NCBI RefSeq assembly: GCF_019904135.1
Contig: NZ_JAIOGQ010000009.1
Span: 1-64,000, forward strand
DNA length: 64,000 nt
Direction: 5' to 3'
Source of the DNA: Paenibacillus caui
Lineage (GTDB): Bacteria > Bacillota > Bacilli > Paenibacillales > Paenibacillaceae
In this document: positions 17,409 through 25,070 of the stretch, one piece after another
Position numbering within the stretch: the first letter of the stretch is position 1
How the letters are laid out: each line of letters starts with the position of its first letter
Notes under the pieces: generated by a model
What the model was told of the DNA's origin: nothing
The model's input: the letters and a program-made list of their open reading frames with translations, nothing else
The model's database searches: none
Translations under genes and position numbers: made by a program

Positions 17409-19697
17409 TCAAGCCTCTTCTTGCCCACGAGACGTCAACAGCTCGAACGCCCTCAAATAGCTGAGCGAGGAGTAGCCTGTGCCGAAGTCATCCATGGCTA
17501 TGCCGATCCCCATAGCCCGAAGCTGGTCCAGCTTGCCCACAAGAGACTTGCGGTCCGACGAATCCATAAAAATAGACTCCGTAATTTCAATCTCCAAAAA
17601 TTCCGGCTGAAGGCCGACTTCCTCCAATATCCCCGACAAGGTCTCCATAAAGTCTTCCTGCTTCAGTTGCATCACGGAGATATTGACCGAAATTTTACAA
17701 TCCGCATAGCTCTGTTCGTGCACTTTCTTCAGAAAAGCGCATGCGGTAAGCAGTACCCATTCGCCGATCGCCAGGATCAGCCTGCTGTCTTCGGCAATTC
17801 GAATAAACTTGTCAGGCGATACCCTTCCGAGCTCGGGGCTATCCCAACGCAGCAGCGCCTCGAACCCTATTATTTTTCGGCAATCTGCATCAATTTGAGG
17901 TTGGTAGTATAGCTGAAACTCGTCATGATCAAGCGCCGAGAGCAGATGCGTTTCAATCTTCATCCTTTCCAGAAGCTCAACCTTCATGGAGTGGTCATAT
18001 ACTCTAAAAGAGCCTTTGCCTGATTTTTTGGCATGATACAAGGCGACGTCCGCATTCTTGATCAATTCCTCCGGATTGTTCGCATGCTCCGGATAGAAAG
18101 CAATCCCCATGCTGATCGAGATATGCAGCTCGCTCTGCCTGATGGTGAAAGGCAATTTGAAGCCCTTCACCAGCTGCATGGCTAATTGAAAGACGTCATC
18201 TTGCCCCTTGGCCTCTTTAACCAGCACCACAAATTCGTCGCCGCCCAGCCGAAAAATGATCGCCTCCGGCGGAATAAGCGATTTCAGCCTTGTGCCGGCC
18301 TCCCTGATCAGCAAATCCCCCCATTTATGGCCGAGCGTGTCATTAATATTCTTGAAGTTGTCGGTATCTATGAACAGCAGTGCTGCCTTCCGTCCGGGAC
18401 TGGAAAAATAACGGTCCATCTCCTCCAGCAGATAGACCCGGTTCGGCAAGCCGCTGAGCGAGTCATAATATGCCATTTTGTGCAGCATTTCTTCTTTCTC
18501 CCGAAGACGGTCCCTGCTGTCGACGAGCAGGTCATACTGCTGTTTCAGTTCATCCTGTGTAGCTGCGAGTTCCCCATATGTAGTCTCAAGCTCCTTGTAG
18601 CTGCTGCGCAGGCGCAGCTCATAGTTCTTCTGTTCGGTAATGTCGATCAGAGAACCCGCAAATCGGATGGGTTCACCCTGTTCATTGCGCAGCGCTTTGC
18701 CTCGCACCTGAAGCCATCTGTAATCACCGTCACCGGTCCGCATCCGGTATTCGGCGTTATAGGAAGGCGTCTTCCCTTCCAGATGGTCCCGGCGCGCTTT
18801 CTCCGCCTCTTCTGCATCATCGGGGTGAACCAGGGCCAGCAGCTCCGCTTCAGGATAAAGGTCCTCCCTTTCCTCATAGCCCAGAAGCTCGTACCACCGG
18901 CTGGACACATAATAATCCATTGTGCTGAAATCCGCTTCCCAGATAATCGCTCCTGATCCTTCATGGGCGAGATAAAGCCGCTCCTCGCTTATTTTCAGGC
19001 TTTCCTGGCTCGCCGCCAGTTCTTCAAACTGCTGTCTCAGTTCCGCTTGCGTTTCGGCGAGATCATGATAGGCTCGCTGCAGCCCGGAATAGCCCTTTTG
19101 CAGCTTTCTTTCGATTTCTTTCCGATCCATTATTTTGACTCCGCTCAGCACGAACGCTTCAGCCTGTCCTGCCGTATTCCGGACCACCGAGGTCCGCAGC
19201 AGAAGGCAGTGCTCCTGTCCGGACGGATCCGTAAAGATGGCTTCCCTGGAATCCATCAAATGAAAATTCATAGCCTCTTTCATAGCCCCGGCCAACAGTT
19301 CAAATCCGGAACCTGCCATGCCGAGCTGCTCAAAGTTTGAAGCAAACATCTCTTTCCCGGACAACCCGGTAAGTTTTTCCGCTTGGATATTGAAGTAAAC
19401 GGTCCTGCCGTTCGGCCTTACAGCCCACACCAACATATCGGTGTGATTCAAAACCTCTTTGGCGAATTCTCTCTCCGCCCGCACTTCTTTGCGAAGACGA
19501 TTATGGTATAGCTTCATCAGTGCAAGACTTGCAAGTAGAGCTATAACCAACCCCATACAGATATTTGACATAAATTCATATACTTGGTATTTCTTTTCTT
19601 CTCCGGGTAAGCCGCTGAGCAACTTGGCAAGGCCGTTCCTGGACAATACTGCTGCCGACGATGCCGGCAGAACTGATTTCAAAATCAAAATGTGCAT
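17409..19697 (-). CDS. Membrane sensor with PAS-PAS-GGDEF and a truncated EAL domain
   Basis: A 762-residue cyclic-di-GMP signalling protein. A membrane segment lies at about 45-64, followed by a PAS domain (about 85-190), a coiled linker, a second PAS/PAC domain (about 235-360), a second coil, GGDEF (about 410-570, with RLGGDEFVVL) and EAL (from about 590, with EALLRW and EITES). The EAL domain stops 15 residues after DDFGTGYSSLSYLR. The conserved Lys strand (KIDxxF) and the C-terminal EGVE motif are missing, so phosphodiesterase activity is unlikely; the cyclase half looks intact. Neither other frame restores the missing part. The start follows TAGGAGG. Confidence 0.88.
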   Translation of the reverse strand: MHILILKSVLPASSAAVLSRNGLAKLLSGLPGEEKKYQVYEFMSNICMGLVIALLASLALMKLYHNRLRKEVRAEREFAKEVLNHTDMLVWAVRPNGRTVYFNIQAEKLTGLSGKEMFASNFEQLGMAGSGFELLAGAMKEAMNFHLMDSREAIFTDPSGQEHCLLLRTSVVRNTAGQAEAFVLSGVKIMDRKEIERKLQKGYSGLQRAYHDLAETQAELRQQFEELAASQESLKISEERLYLAHEGSGAIIWEADFSTMDYYVSSRWYELLGYEEREDLYPEAELLALVHPDDAEEAEKARRDHLEGKTPSYNAEYRMRTGDGDYRWLQVRGKALRNEQGEPIRFAGSLIDITEQKNYELRLRSSYKELETTYGELAATQDELKQQYDLLVDSRDRLREKEEMLHKMAYYDSLSGLPNRVYLLEEMDRYFSSPGRKAALLFIDTDNFKNINDTLGHKWGDLLIREAGTRLKSLIPPEAIIFRLGGDEFVVLVKEAKGQDDVFQLAMQLVKGFKLPFTIRQSELHISISMGIAFYPEHANNPEELIKNADVALYHAKKSGKGSFRVYDHSMKVELLERMKIETHLLSALDHDEFQLYYQPQIDADCRKIIGFEALLRWDSPELGRVSPDKFIRIAEDSRLILAIGEWVLLTACAFLKKVHEQSYADCKISVNISVMQLKQEDFMETLSGILEEVGLQPEFLEIEITESIFMDSSDRKSLVGKLDQLRAMGIGIAMDDFGTGYSSLSYLRAFELLTSRGQEEA

Positions 19698-19912
19698 AAA
19701 ATCCTCCTACCCTGCACTGAAACCTTTTCCAAAAGCTGTTTTTTGAAGAATCCCAATCATTATACCGTGCATTTCCAGCCAAAAGAAACCATTTTTCGCA
19801 TATAAAAAAACATAATGGGGCGCAAAATAACCCGACAAAGCGAGGCTTCCACTTCAAGGCGGATTCAGGTACTTTACTTCGGACCCCGGAAACTTGCAAA
19901 CAATTATAATAA

Positions 19913-19945
19913 AAGCTGACGCCGGTTGAGTACCGACGCCAGCTT
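19913..19945 (-). terminator. Second terminator past the Cfr-like gene
   Basis: AAGCTG..CGGT arms pair with ACCG..CAGCTT around a short loop and are followed on the reverse strand by TTATTATAATT. Confidence 0.55.
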
Positions 19946-20062
19946 GCCGCTTAGAGGCTTTTTTTTCAGAGTAGTCCTCGGCGATTCTAGGAAAATACGA
20001 TAACTCCCCACTTTCAGGTAGGACCGTCTTTTTATTTACTTGCAAGCCTACGCCGCAAATCA

Positions 20063-20092
20063 AAACGGCTGCCCTCTTCATGGCAGCCGTTT
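20063..20092 (-). terminator. Terminator of the Cfr-like gene
   Basis: AAACGGCTGCC and GGCAGCCGTTT form a perfect 11-bp stem with an 8-base loop, followed on the reverse strand by TTGATTTG, 60 bases past the Cfr-like stop codon. Confidence 0.7.
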
Positions 20093-20150
20093 CTCTTTCC
20101 AGCCGCAGACCCGCTGCGCCCGGCGTAATAAATTTAATTTCTGACATCGA

Positions 20151-21182
20151 TTATTCGGAGCGGTATAGCTGGCCGCATGCCGCGTTAATGTCCGATCCGA
20201 ATTGAGTTCGGACCGTGATGCTGATACCCTTTGACTTCAAGATCCGAACAAACGCTTTAATCCGACTAGGATCAGATTGCCGATAGCTGTCTGGCGTAAC
20301 TTCGGTCGAATTGAATGGAATCAGGTTAACGTGGTAGAGATGTTCCCCAGGTCCCCTTCCCCTTAACAACTCGGCAACTGCTTCCGCATGCGCCGTCGAG
20401 TCGTTGACTCCTCGAAGAAGAATATACGCAATATACACCTTTCTCCCTGTATGCCGGATGTGACGATCCAATGCCTTCAGCACGTCGCGGACTGGGAATC
20501 GGTCGTTGATCGGCATCAGCTCGCTTCGCTGATCGTCAAACGGCGAATGCAGCGAGAAGGTTAGACTGACCTGCGGAAACTCCCGTGTCAGCTTGTCGAT
20601 CCCCGGCAACAGGCCGATCGTGGAAATCGTAATTCGTCGATGTCCTAAACCAAAGAGATGCGGGTCGGTCAAAATCGTTATTGCATCAAAAATATGCGGG
20701 TTGGCGAGCGCCTCCCCCATGCCCATGAATGAGACGCTGTCCAAGGCGTGGCCGTTCAAGCGAAAGTGCAGCAATTGGTCGGTAATTTCGTCGGCGGTCA
20801 GATTTCGTTTCAGGCCGATGGTACCGGTGGCGCAAAACCTGCACCCGAATCCGCAGCCGCACTGCGTGGAAATACAATACGATTTCCACCCCCGCTCATA
20901 AGTAAGTCGCACGGCCTCCACGCGTTCGTCGCCCGCTATGGCAAACAGCACCTTGTTGACCTGTTTCGACGTGAGTTCCTTTACCGGAACGATGCTGCAG
21001 ACGTTCGGACCAAGCATCCGGGTCAACTCGTCGCGCAAAAATTTGGGCAGTATGGTCATCCGTTCGTATTCGCTGACGTTTTGCTTGAAAATCGCGTCCA
21101 TAATCTGAGCATACCGATACTCGGGCTGCTTGAAGTCGGACAACATTCGCCGAATCGTTTCATATTTCGAGGTTATTCTCAT
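20151..21182 (-). CDS. Cfr-family 23S rRNA (adenine-2503-C8) methyltransferase
   Basis: Cfr-type radical-SAM enzymes methylate C8 of A2503 in 23S rRNA and give resistance to phenicols, lincosamides, oxazolidinones, pleuromutilins and streptogramin A. This 343-residue protein has the radical-SAM cluster motif CGFGCRFC in YCISTQCGCGFGCRFCATG, FMGMGEALANP, TISTIGLLPGIDKLT, LTFSLHSPFD, KVYIAYILLRGVND, LYHVNLIPFN and the C-terminal QFGSDINAACGQLY with the methyl-carrying Cys. As remembered, these match Cfr of Staphylococcus and the Cfr-like Clb proteins of Bacillales better than housekeeping RlmN. Whether it confers resistance is not certain. It lies directly downstream of the ABC-F gene; the start follows AAGGAG. 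Confidence 0.88.
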   Translation of the reverse strand: MRITSKYETIRRMLSDFKQPEYRYAQIMDAIFKQNVSEYERMTILPKFLRDELTRMLGPNVCSIVPVKELTSKQVNKVLFAIAGDERVEAVRLTYERGWKSYCISTQCGCGFGCRFCATGTIGLKRNLTADEITDQLLHFRLNGHALDSVSFMGMGEALANPHIFDAITILTDPHLFGLGHRRITISTIGLLPGIDKLTREFPQVSLTFSLHSPFDDQRSELMPINDRFPVRDVLKALDRHIRHTGRKVYIAYILLRGVNDSTAHAEAVAELLRGRGPGEHLYHVNLIPFNSTEVTPDSYRQSDPSRIKAFVRILKSKGISITVRTQFGSDINAACGQLYRSE

Positions 21183-21291
21183 GTCTTCTCCTTATCGCCG
21201 GAGAAAACCTAAAAAAGCAACCGTCAGTTGGCGCTTTGACACGTCATTAACCAACTATACAGAAAAAGCGCATACGTTTGCAGACGGATCG

Positions 21292-21405
21292 CTACGTGCA
21301 CCTGTCGATAGATTGGTAAACCTCCGGCAACCGATTTGTTTTTTTGTGAACCGCTTCACCTAACAGGAACCGGTTCACACAATCATCTACAACCTCAATC
21401 ATCAT
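21292..21405 (-). CDS. Possible small ORF in the Cfr-like leader (37 residues)
   Basis: On the reverse strand AGGAGG is followed by an ATG nine bases on and an open frame starting MMIEVVDDCVNRFLLGEAVH and ending in a TAG. It lies between the ABC-F stop and the Cfr-like start. Its good ribosome site favours translation. It may be a regulatory leader peptide or a small protein; no homology is recognised. Confidence 0.4.
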   Translation of the reverse strand: MMIEVVDDCVNRFLLGEAVHKKTNRLPEVYQSIDRCT

Positions 21406-21428
21406 CGCTTTCATCCTCCTAGAAATTG

Positions 21429-22913
21429 TTAGTCTTTCAGTTCCACAATCTTTGTCGCGATATGCTTGCAAAACTCGCTGTCATGCTCCACAAAAAGGAT
21501 GGTCGGAGAATGCTCCAGCAGCAGCTCTTCGATTTGCATCCGGGAAATGACGTCGACAAAATTGAGCGGTTCGTCCCAAACATGCAAATGAACCCTCTCG
21601 CAAAGGCTTTTCGCGATCAGCACCTTCTTCTTCTGACCGCCGCTAAAAGAAGCGATGTCCTTTTCGAATTGCAAGCGCGAAAAATCGAGTTTTCTCAAAA
21701 TCGCTTTGAACAAGCTTTCGTCAATCCCGCTGTTTCTGGCGACTTCCGACAAATTGCCCCGCAAGTGTGAGGTGTCCTGCGAAACGTAGGATATTTTCAA
21801 CTGGCTCCCTCTTCGAAACGTGCCGGAATAAGGAATTTCCTCGCCGCAAATCAGTTTGAGCAAGCTGGATTTGCCTGAGCCGTTCGGACCGGAGAGCGCA
21901 ATGCGGTCCCCTTGCTCCACAGTAAAGCTGACGTCGCGGCAAACCTTCTTCTCGCCGTAATGAATCGAAATACGGTCAAGCTCGACTAATTGCTGTTTGT
22001 GATACGCCATCTGAGATATTTTCAGGCTTTCCGAGCTTTCAACGTTGTTAAGCAGCTGGGATCTTTCCTCGATCGCGGATTTTTGTCTTTGCTCAATCGA
22101 TTTGGACCTCTTCATCATTTTGGCGGCCTTGTGACCGATGTACCCTTTATCGACCTTGGAGCCGGAGTTGCGGGTGCCGTTTTTTGTTTTTTCCACTTCG
22201 TGCGACCAGTTGCCCGTCCGCTTGGCCGCTTCGGACAGCCGCTTGATGTCCTTCCTCAGCTTTTCGTTCTCGGCCATCTCAAAGTTGTCCTGTCGTTGTT
22301 TGTTCTCCCACCAGTCGGAAAAATTTCCTTTCTGGATTTCGATATGGGTCTTGTTGATCGAAAGAACGTGGTCCACGCAGTTGTCGAGAAACGCCCGGTC
22401 GTGCGACACCAAAATAAACCCGCTCTTGTCGTTCAAATAATCGCTGACCAGCTTCCGGGCATGCAGGTCTAGATGGTTGGTCGGCTCGTCAATGAGCAAA
22501 AAACGGTCTTCCTTCAAAAACAGGGCCGCCAGCAGCACCTTCGTTTGTTCTCCGCTCGACAACGATTCGAACGGCCGGTATAACACGTTCTCCGAAACCT
22601 TCAGCATCGAAAGCTCGCGAAGAAGCTGCCAGTGCTCAAAGTCCGGATAGATGTCGGCGACGACGTCGACGGTATTGTTCTCTTTGTGTTCAACATGGAA
22701 TGGGAAGTACTCGAAGCTGACGCCTGCCGAAATCGTTCCGCTGTATTCGTACTTACCGAGCAGCAGATTGAGAAACGTGGTCTTGCCCCGGCCGTTTCTC
22801 CCCGTAAAGCCCAATTTCCAGTCGGTATCCATTTGAAAGCTTACATTCTCAAAGATGTTGTCGTAACTGCCGTCATAAGCAAACGTCAGGTTCGTTACCT
22901 TGATCAATGACAT
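21429..22913 (-). CDS. ABC-F ribosomal protection protein (Lsa-like)
   Basis: A 494-residue soluble ABC-F protein with two nucleotide-binding domains and no membrane segments. Domain 1 has GFTGRNGRGKTT, LSSGEQTKVLLAALFL and FLLIDEPTNHLD; domain 2 has LSGPNGSGKSS, FSGGQKKKVLIAKSL and WDEPLNF. The linker between them (about 185-300), which reaches the peptidyl-transferase centre in this family, is charged. The N terminus SLIKVTNLTFAYDGSYDNIF and overall length resemble the Lsa group, which protects ribosomes from lincosamides, pleuromutilins and streptogramin A. ATG at 22913 follows AAGGAGG; the frame is open further upstream, but through the terminator. Expression is controlled by the attenuator just upstream. 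Confidence 0.88.
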   Translation of the reverse strand: MSLIKVTNLTFAYDGSYDNIFENVSFQMDTDWKLGFTGRNGRGKTTFLNLLLGKYEYSGTISAGVSFEYFPFHVEHKENNTVDVVADIYPDFEHWQLLRELSMLKVSENVLYRPFESLSSGEQTKVLLAALFLKEDRFLLIDEPTNHLDLHARKLVSDYLNDKSGFILVSHDRAFLDNCVDHVLSINKTHIEIQKGNFSDWWENKQRQDNFEMAENEKLRKDIKRLSEAAKRTGNWSHEVEKTKNGTRNSGSKVDKGYIGHKAAKMMKRSKSIEQRQKSAIEERSQLLNNVESSESLKISQMAYHKQQLVELDRISIHYGEKKVCRDVSFTVEQGDRIALSGPNGSGKSSLLKLICGEEIPYSGTFRRGSQLKISYVSQDTSHLRGNLSEVARNSGIDESLFKAILRKLDFSRLQFEKDIASFSGGQKKKVLIAKSLCERVHLHVWDEPLNFVDVISRMQIEELLLEHSPTILFVEHDSEFCKHIATKIVELKD

Positions 22914-22939
22914 GTGTCGGCAACCTCCTTTGTCAAAAT

Positions 22940-23077
22940 AAAAAAGAGCTACAAGAAAGTTACCTTTCTTGTAGCTCAAAAAATACGGCACATCCAACCC
23001 GGTGCAGGGTATGAAAAGGATATATTTTTTGAGTGAAGAGAATAAGGTAACTTTCTTGCCAATAAAGAATAAAACAA
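22940..23077 (-). promoter_or_regulatory. Transcription attenuator with leader peptide before the ABC-F gene
   Basis: Just upstream of the start, GAGCTACAAGAAAG and CTTTCTTGTAGCTC form a perfect 14-bp terminator (22946-22977) followed by TTTTTTATTTT. CAAGAAAGTTACC (23058-23046) is an exact complement of its loop plus 3' arm. CTCAAAAAATA (23033-23023) is complementary to TATTTTTTGAG (22985-22975), giving a nested antiterminator. A 33-residue frame (TTG at 23077, AAGGAA upstream, stop at 22976) runs through both antiterminator arms. Ribosomes translating freely would favour termination; ribosomes stalled near the start would favour readthrough. Confidence 0.8.
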
Positions 23078-23115
23078 ATTCTGCTTTATTCCTTAAAAAA
23101 GTGGCAAGAAGTATT

Positions 23116-23144
23116 ACATTATCCTCTTCAACTCCAATCGTTAA
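23116..23144 (-). promoter_or_regulatory. Candidate promoter of the attenuator leader
   Basis: Reverse-strand TTAACG (23144-23139) and TAATGT (23121-23116) are 17 bases apart, placing the start near 23109, about 30 bases before the leader-peptide TTG. Confidence 0.55.
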
Positions 23145-23272
23145 GTGTCAGCACGATCTTAACATACCCGTTTCTACATTGCAACATCCACTGCCCATTT
23201 GATTTTCATTAATTTGCTGTGCTATGTGATACGTTTGTGCGTTATCCGTCTTGGAAACGCCCTGCCCCCCCG

Positions 23273-23737
23273 TTAATCCCGTAACAGCTCGCAGACCGTA
23301 TCCTTCCATCTGGCCAGCACCTCATCAGGTTCTTTAAGCGAGATGCGGATGCCGCTGACGATATCCGCATACTTTGCCACATCCTGTCTGGCGGCAATAA
23401 CACCGGCGGAATACCGGTCCCGCGGATATTTAGAGTCCTGCAGCTTCTCAAGCGGCTGAAGGTGCAGTCTTGCATAATGCGCTTTACCCTGATAAATGAC
23501 AGCCAGCGTTGCCTTCCCGGTCCGCCGGATATTACCGCTTGTCGTTGTGCCCGGCCATAAGCCGATCCGGAGCTGCCCTCCGCTTAGGGCTACAATTTCG
23601 CCGACACTGATCATGGCCGCATGCGGCCACCCATCTTCCGAGACCGTCAGCAGCATCATCGCTTCGCCCTGCTTGCCCTCAAGGCCGGTTCCGCTCAGCA
23701 GGTCATAAAGCTCCGGTGCCAATTCGTTGCCACTCAC
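23273..23737 (-). CDS. Pyridoxamine 5'-phosphate oxidase-fold protein
   Basis: A 154-residue small split-barrel protein. MMLLTVSEDGWPHAAMISVGEIVAL is the typical flavin-binding strand pair, followed by LRIGLWPGTTTSGNIRRTGKATLAVIY. Such proteins bind FMN or F420, but the true pyridoxamine-phosphate oxidase residues are not evident. It starts with GTG after AAAGGAG. It lies 29 bases downstream of the FocA-like gene on the same strand and may be co-transcribed. Confidence 0.72.
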   Translation of the reverse strand: MSGNELAPELYDLLSGTGLEGKQGEAMMLLTVSEDGWPHAAMISVGEIVALSGGQLRIGLWPGTTTSGNIRRTGKATLAVIYQGKAHYARLHLQPLEKLQDSKYPRDRYSAGVIAARQDVAKYADIVSGIRISLKEPDEVLARWKDTVCELLRD

Positions 23738-23766
23738 CCGCTAGTAACACTCCTTTCACTCGGCTC

Positions 23767-24567
23767 CTAATGGAGCCCGCTCTTGTCCTGTTCTTCGAAA
23801 TACGGTTTGTTCACGAAGTAGTACATGACCCCCATAAGCAGGACACCGCCAACCAGATTCCCGAGCGTGACCGGAATCAGATTATAAATGACGCCGGAGA
23901 AGGTAATCGTCTCCGGATGGTTCAGTACCAGGGCAATCGCAAAGGTGCACATATTGGCAATGCTGTGCTCATAACCGGAAATGAAGAAACAGAAGACAAA
24001 CAGCATCATCGCAAACAGCTTGGCCCCGTCCCCCTGCAAAGACATCGGAATAAAGAAGGCCAGACAGACCAGCCAGTTACACAGAATAGCCCGAAAGAAC
24101 AGCTCCAAGGCAGGCGCTTCGATTTTGTGCTCCGCTACGCTGAGCAGGAAACCTTTTACGGAAGAGGAATCAAACAGTCCGGTAAGATGTATCAGCAGCG
24201 CAAATACAAGCGCCCCCAAAATATTCCCGAAGTAGCTGGACCCCCACAGCTTGAACACTTCCTTCCACTTCAGGCGTTTGCGAAGCGCTGCATAGGTGTA
24301 GTAGAAGGTGTTCCCGGTGAACAAATCCCCGCCGCCGTAGGCAATCAGAATAATGGCGGCCCCGAACGTCACCGCGGCCATAGGATAAGTAAAAGGCGAC
24401 TTCTCCACATAAAAGAAATTGCCCGTTTTGAACGCGACGATCACGCCAAAACCGATGAACATGCTGGCCAGCATAGACCTTGCGATATATCGGATCCAGC
24501 TCCGCTTGAACATTTTATGCTTCTTTAACGCCAGCTCTTCAACTCTTAAGAGAGATTCTGTCTCCAT
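23767..24567 (-). CDS. Formate/nitrite transporter (FocA/NirC) family protein
   Basis: A 266-residue pentameric channel-type protein with six predicted helices. SMLASMFIGFGVIVAF, GGGDLFTGNTFYYT, GNILGALVFALLI, LCNWLVCLAFFIPMSLQGDGAKLFAMMLFVFCFFISGYEHSIANM and NLIPVTLGNLVGGVLLMG are the conserved pore helices of this family. It moves small anions such as formate or nitrite; which one is not clear. ATG at 24567 follows GGGAGG; an upstream TTG overlaps that site. Confidence 0.9.
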   Translation of the reverse strand: METESLLRVEELALKKHKMFKRSWIRYIARSMLASMFIGFGVIVAFKTGNFFYVEKSPFTYPMAAVTFGAAIILIAYGGGDLFTGNTFYYTYAALRKRLKWKEVFKLWGSSYFGNILGALVFALLIHLTGLFDSSSVKGFLLSVAEHKIEAPALELFFRAILCNWLVCLAFFIPMSLQGDGAKLFAMMLFVFCFFISGYEHSIANMCTFAIALVLNHPETITFSGVIYNLIPVTLGNLVGGVLLMGVMYYFVNKPYFEEQDKSGLH

Positions 24568-24738
24568 AGTGCCTCCCAAATTATCAGGATCATTTCTTCA
24601 TTTTCCCGTACTATAACACAAATTTGAAATAGTGAAACCACACGATTTGATCCTGCTATGCATGAGACTTTGTTGTTGTTATTTTCTTGAAGAGTATTGG
24701 CAAACGCTCGTATTTGATGCATAATGAAGTTAAGCACA

Positions 24739-24753
24739 TGATAATGATTATCA
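24739..24753 (+). promoter_or_regulatory. Fur box
   Basis: TGATAATGATTATCA is an exact match to the 7-1-7 Fur consensus of Bacillus. It lies 40 bases upstream of the small gene at 24794 and would overlap its promoter, so that gene should be repressed by Fur when iron is ample. Confidence 0.85.
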
Positions 24754-24793
24754 TTATTGAATTAATCATCCTGCAGAAGGGAAGTTATCCTAC

Positions 24794-24946
24794 ATGAAGA
24801 ACAGCTCCAGAATTGGTCTGAGTATTGACGATTATCTGGATTTGCTTAACCTTGCCGCCCAGCTCGGCGATGCAAGATGGCAGAAAGAGATTGTCCGGAA
24901 GCTTGAGTGCATTCAGGCTGATCTAATCGAGAAACAGAACGTGTAA
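24794..24946 (+). CDS. Small Fur-controlled protein of unknown function (50 residues)
   Basis: The frame starts at ATG 24794, preceded by AAGGGA 11 bases upstream, and begins MKNSSRIGLSIDDYLDLLNL. It is acidic-to-neutral, probably helical, with no membrane segment or metal motif; the sequence does not resemble the basic Fur-controlled FbpA/B/C peptides of B. subtilis as I recall them. Its single Cys lies near the C terminus. Position after a perfect Fur box and before a terminator suggests a monocistronic iron-sparing gene. The function is not recognised. Confidence 0.7.
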   Translation: MKNSSRIGLSIDDYLDLLNLAAQLGDARWQKEIVRKLECIQADLIEKQNV

Positions 24947-25024
24947 CGACCGTTTTCGGGGCTTGCCAAGGTCAAATCCTTGTTCGCGAATCCCCGGCGA
25001 TAATCCCATAGATACGATGCAGCT

Positions 25025-25069
25025 AACAGTCTGGCCTGATACGCGAACGCTTAAGGGACAGACTGTTTT
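25025..25069 (+). terminator. Terminator of the Fur-controlled transcript
   Basis: AACAGTCTG and CAGACTGTT pair (9 bp) around a long loop, followed by TTGTTAA. It lies 80 bases past the small gene and just before the convergent glycosyltransferase stop. Confidence 0.55.
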
Positions 25070-25070
25070 G

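Larger units (their letters stand above)
19698..20150. other. Intergenic region with two reverse-strand hairpin terminators
   Basis: Between the GGDEF gene start and the Cfr-like gene end. It contains the two terminators listed separately (19913-19945 and 20063-20092). No convincing coding frame was found. The short segment between the hairpins may simply be readthrough protection. Confidence 0.6.
22914..23272. other. Leader and promoter region of the ABC-F gene
   Basis: The stretch between the ABC-F start and the flavin-fold gene holds the attenuator and candidate promoter listed separately. From about 23150 to 23272 no further feature was recognised. Confidence 0.6.

Noticed and set aside
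19854..20147. Reverse-strand open frame of 97 codons between the GGDEF and Cfr-like genes
   Set aside because: It spans both terminators and has no ribosome site or homology.
22914..22997. Upstream in-frame extension of the ABC-F gene (28 extra codons)
   Set aside because: It runs through the attenuator terminator, while ATG 22913 has a strong ribosome site.
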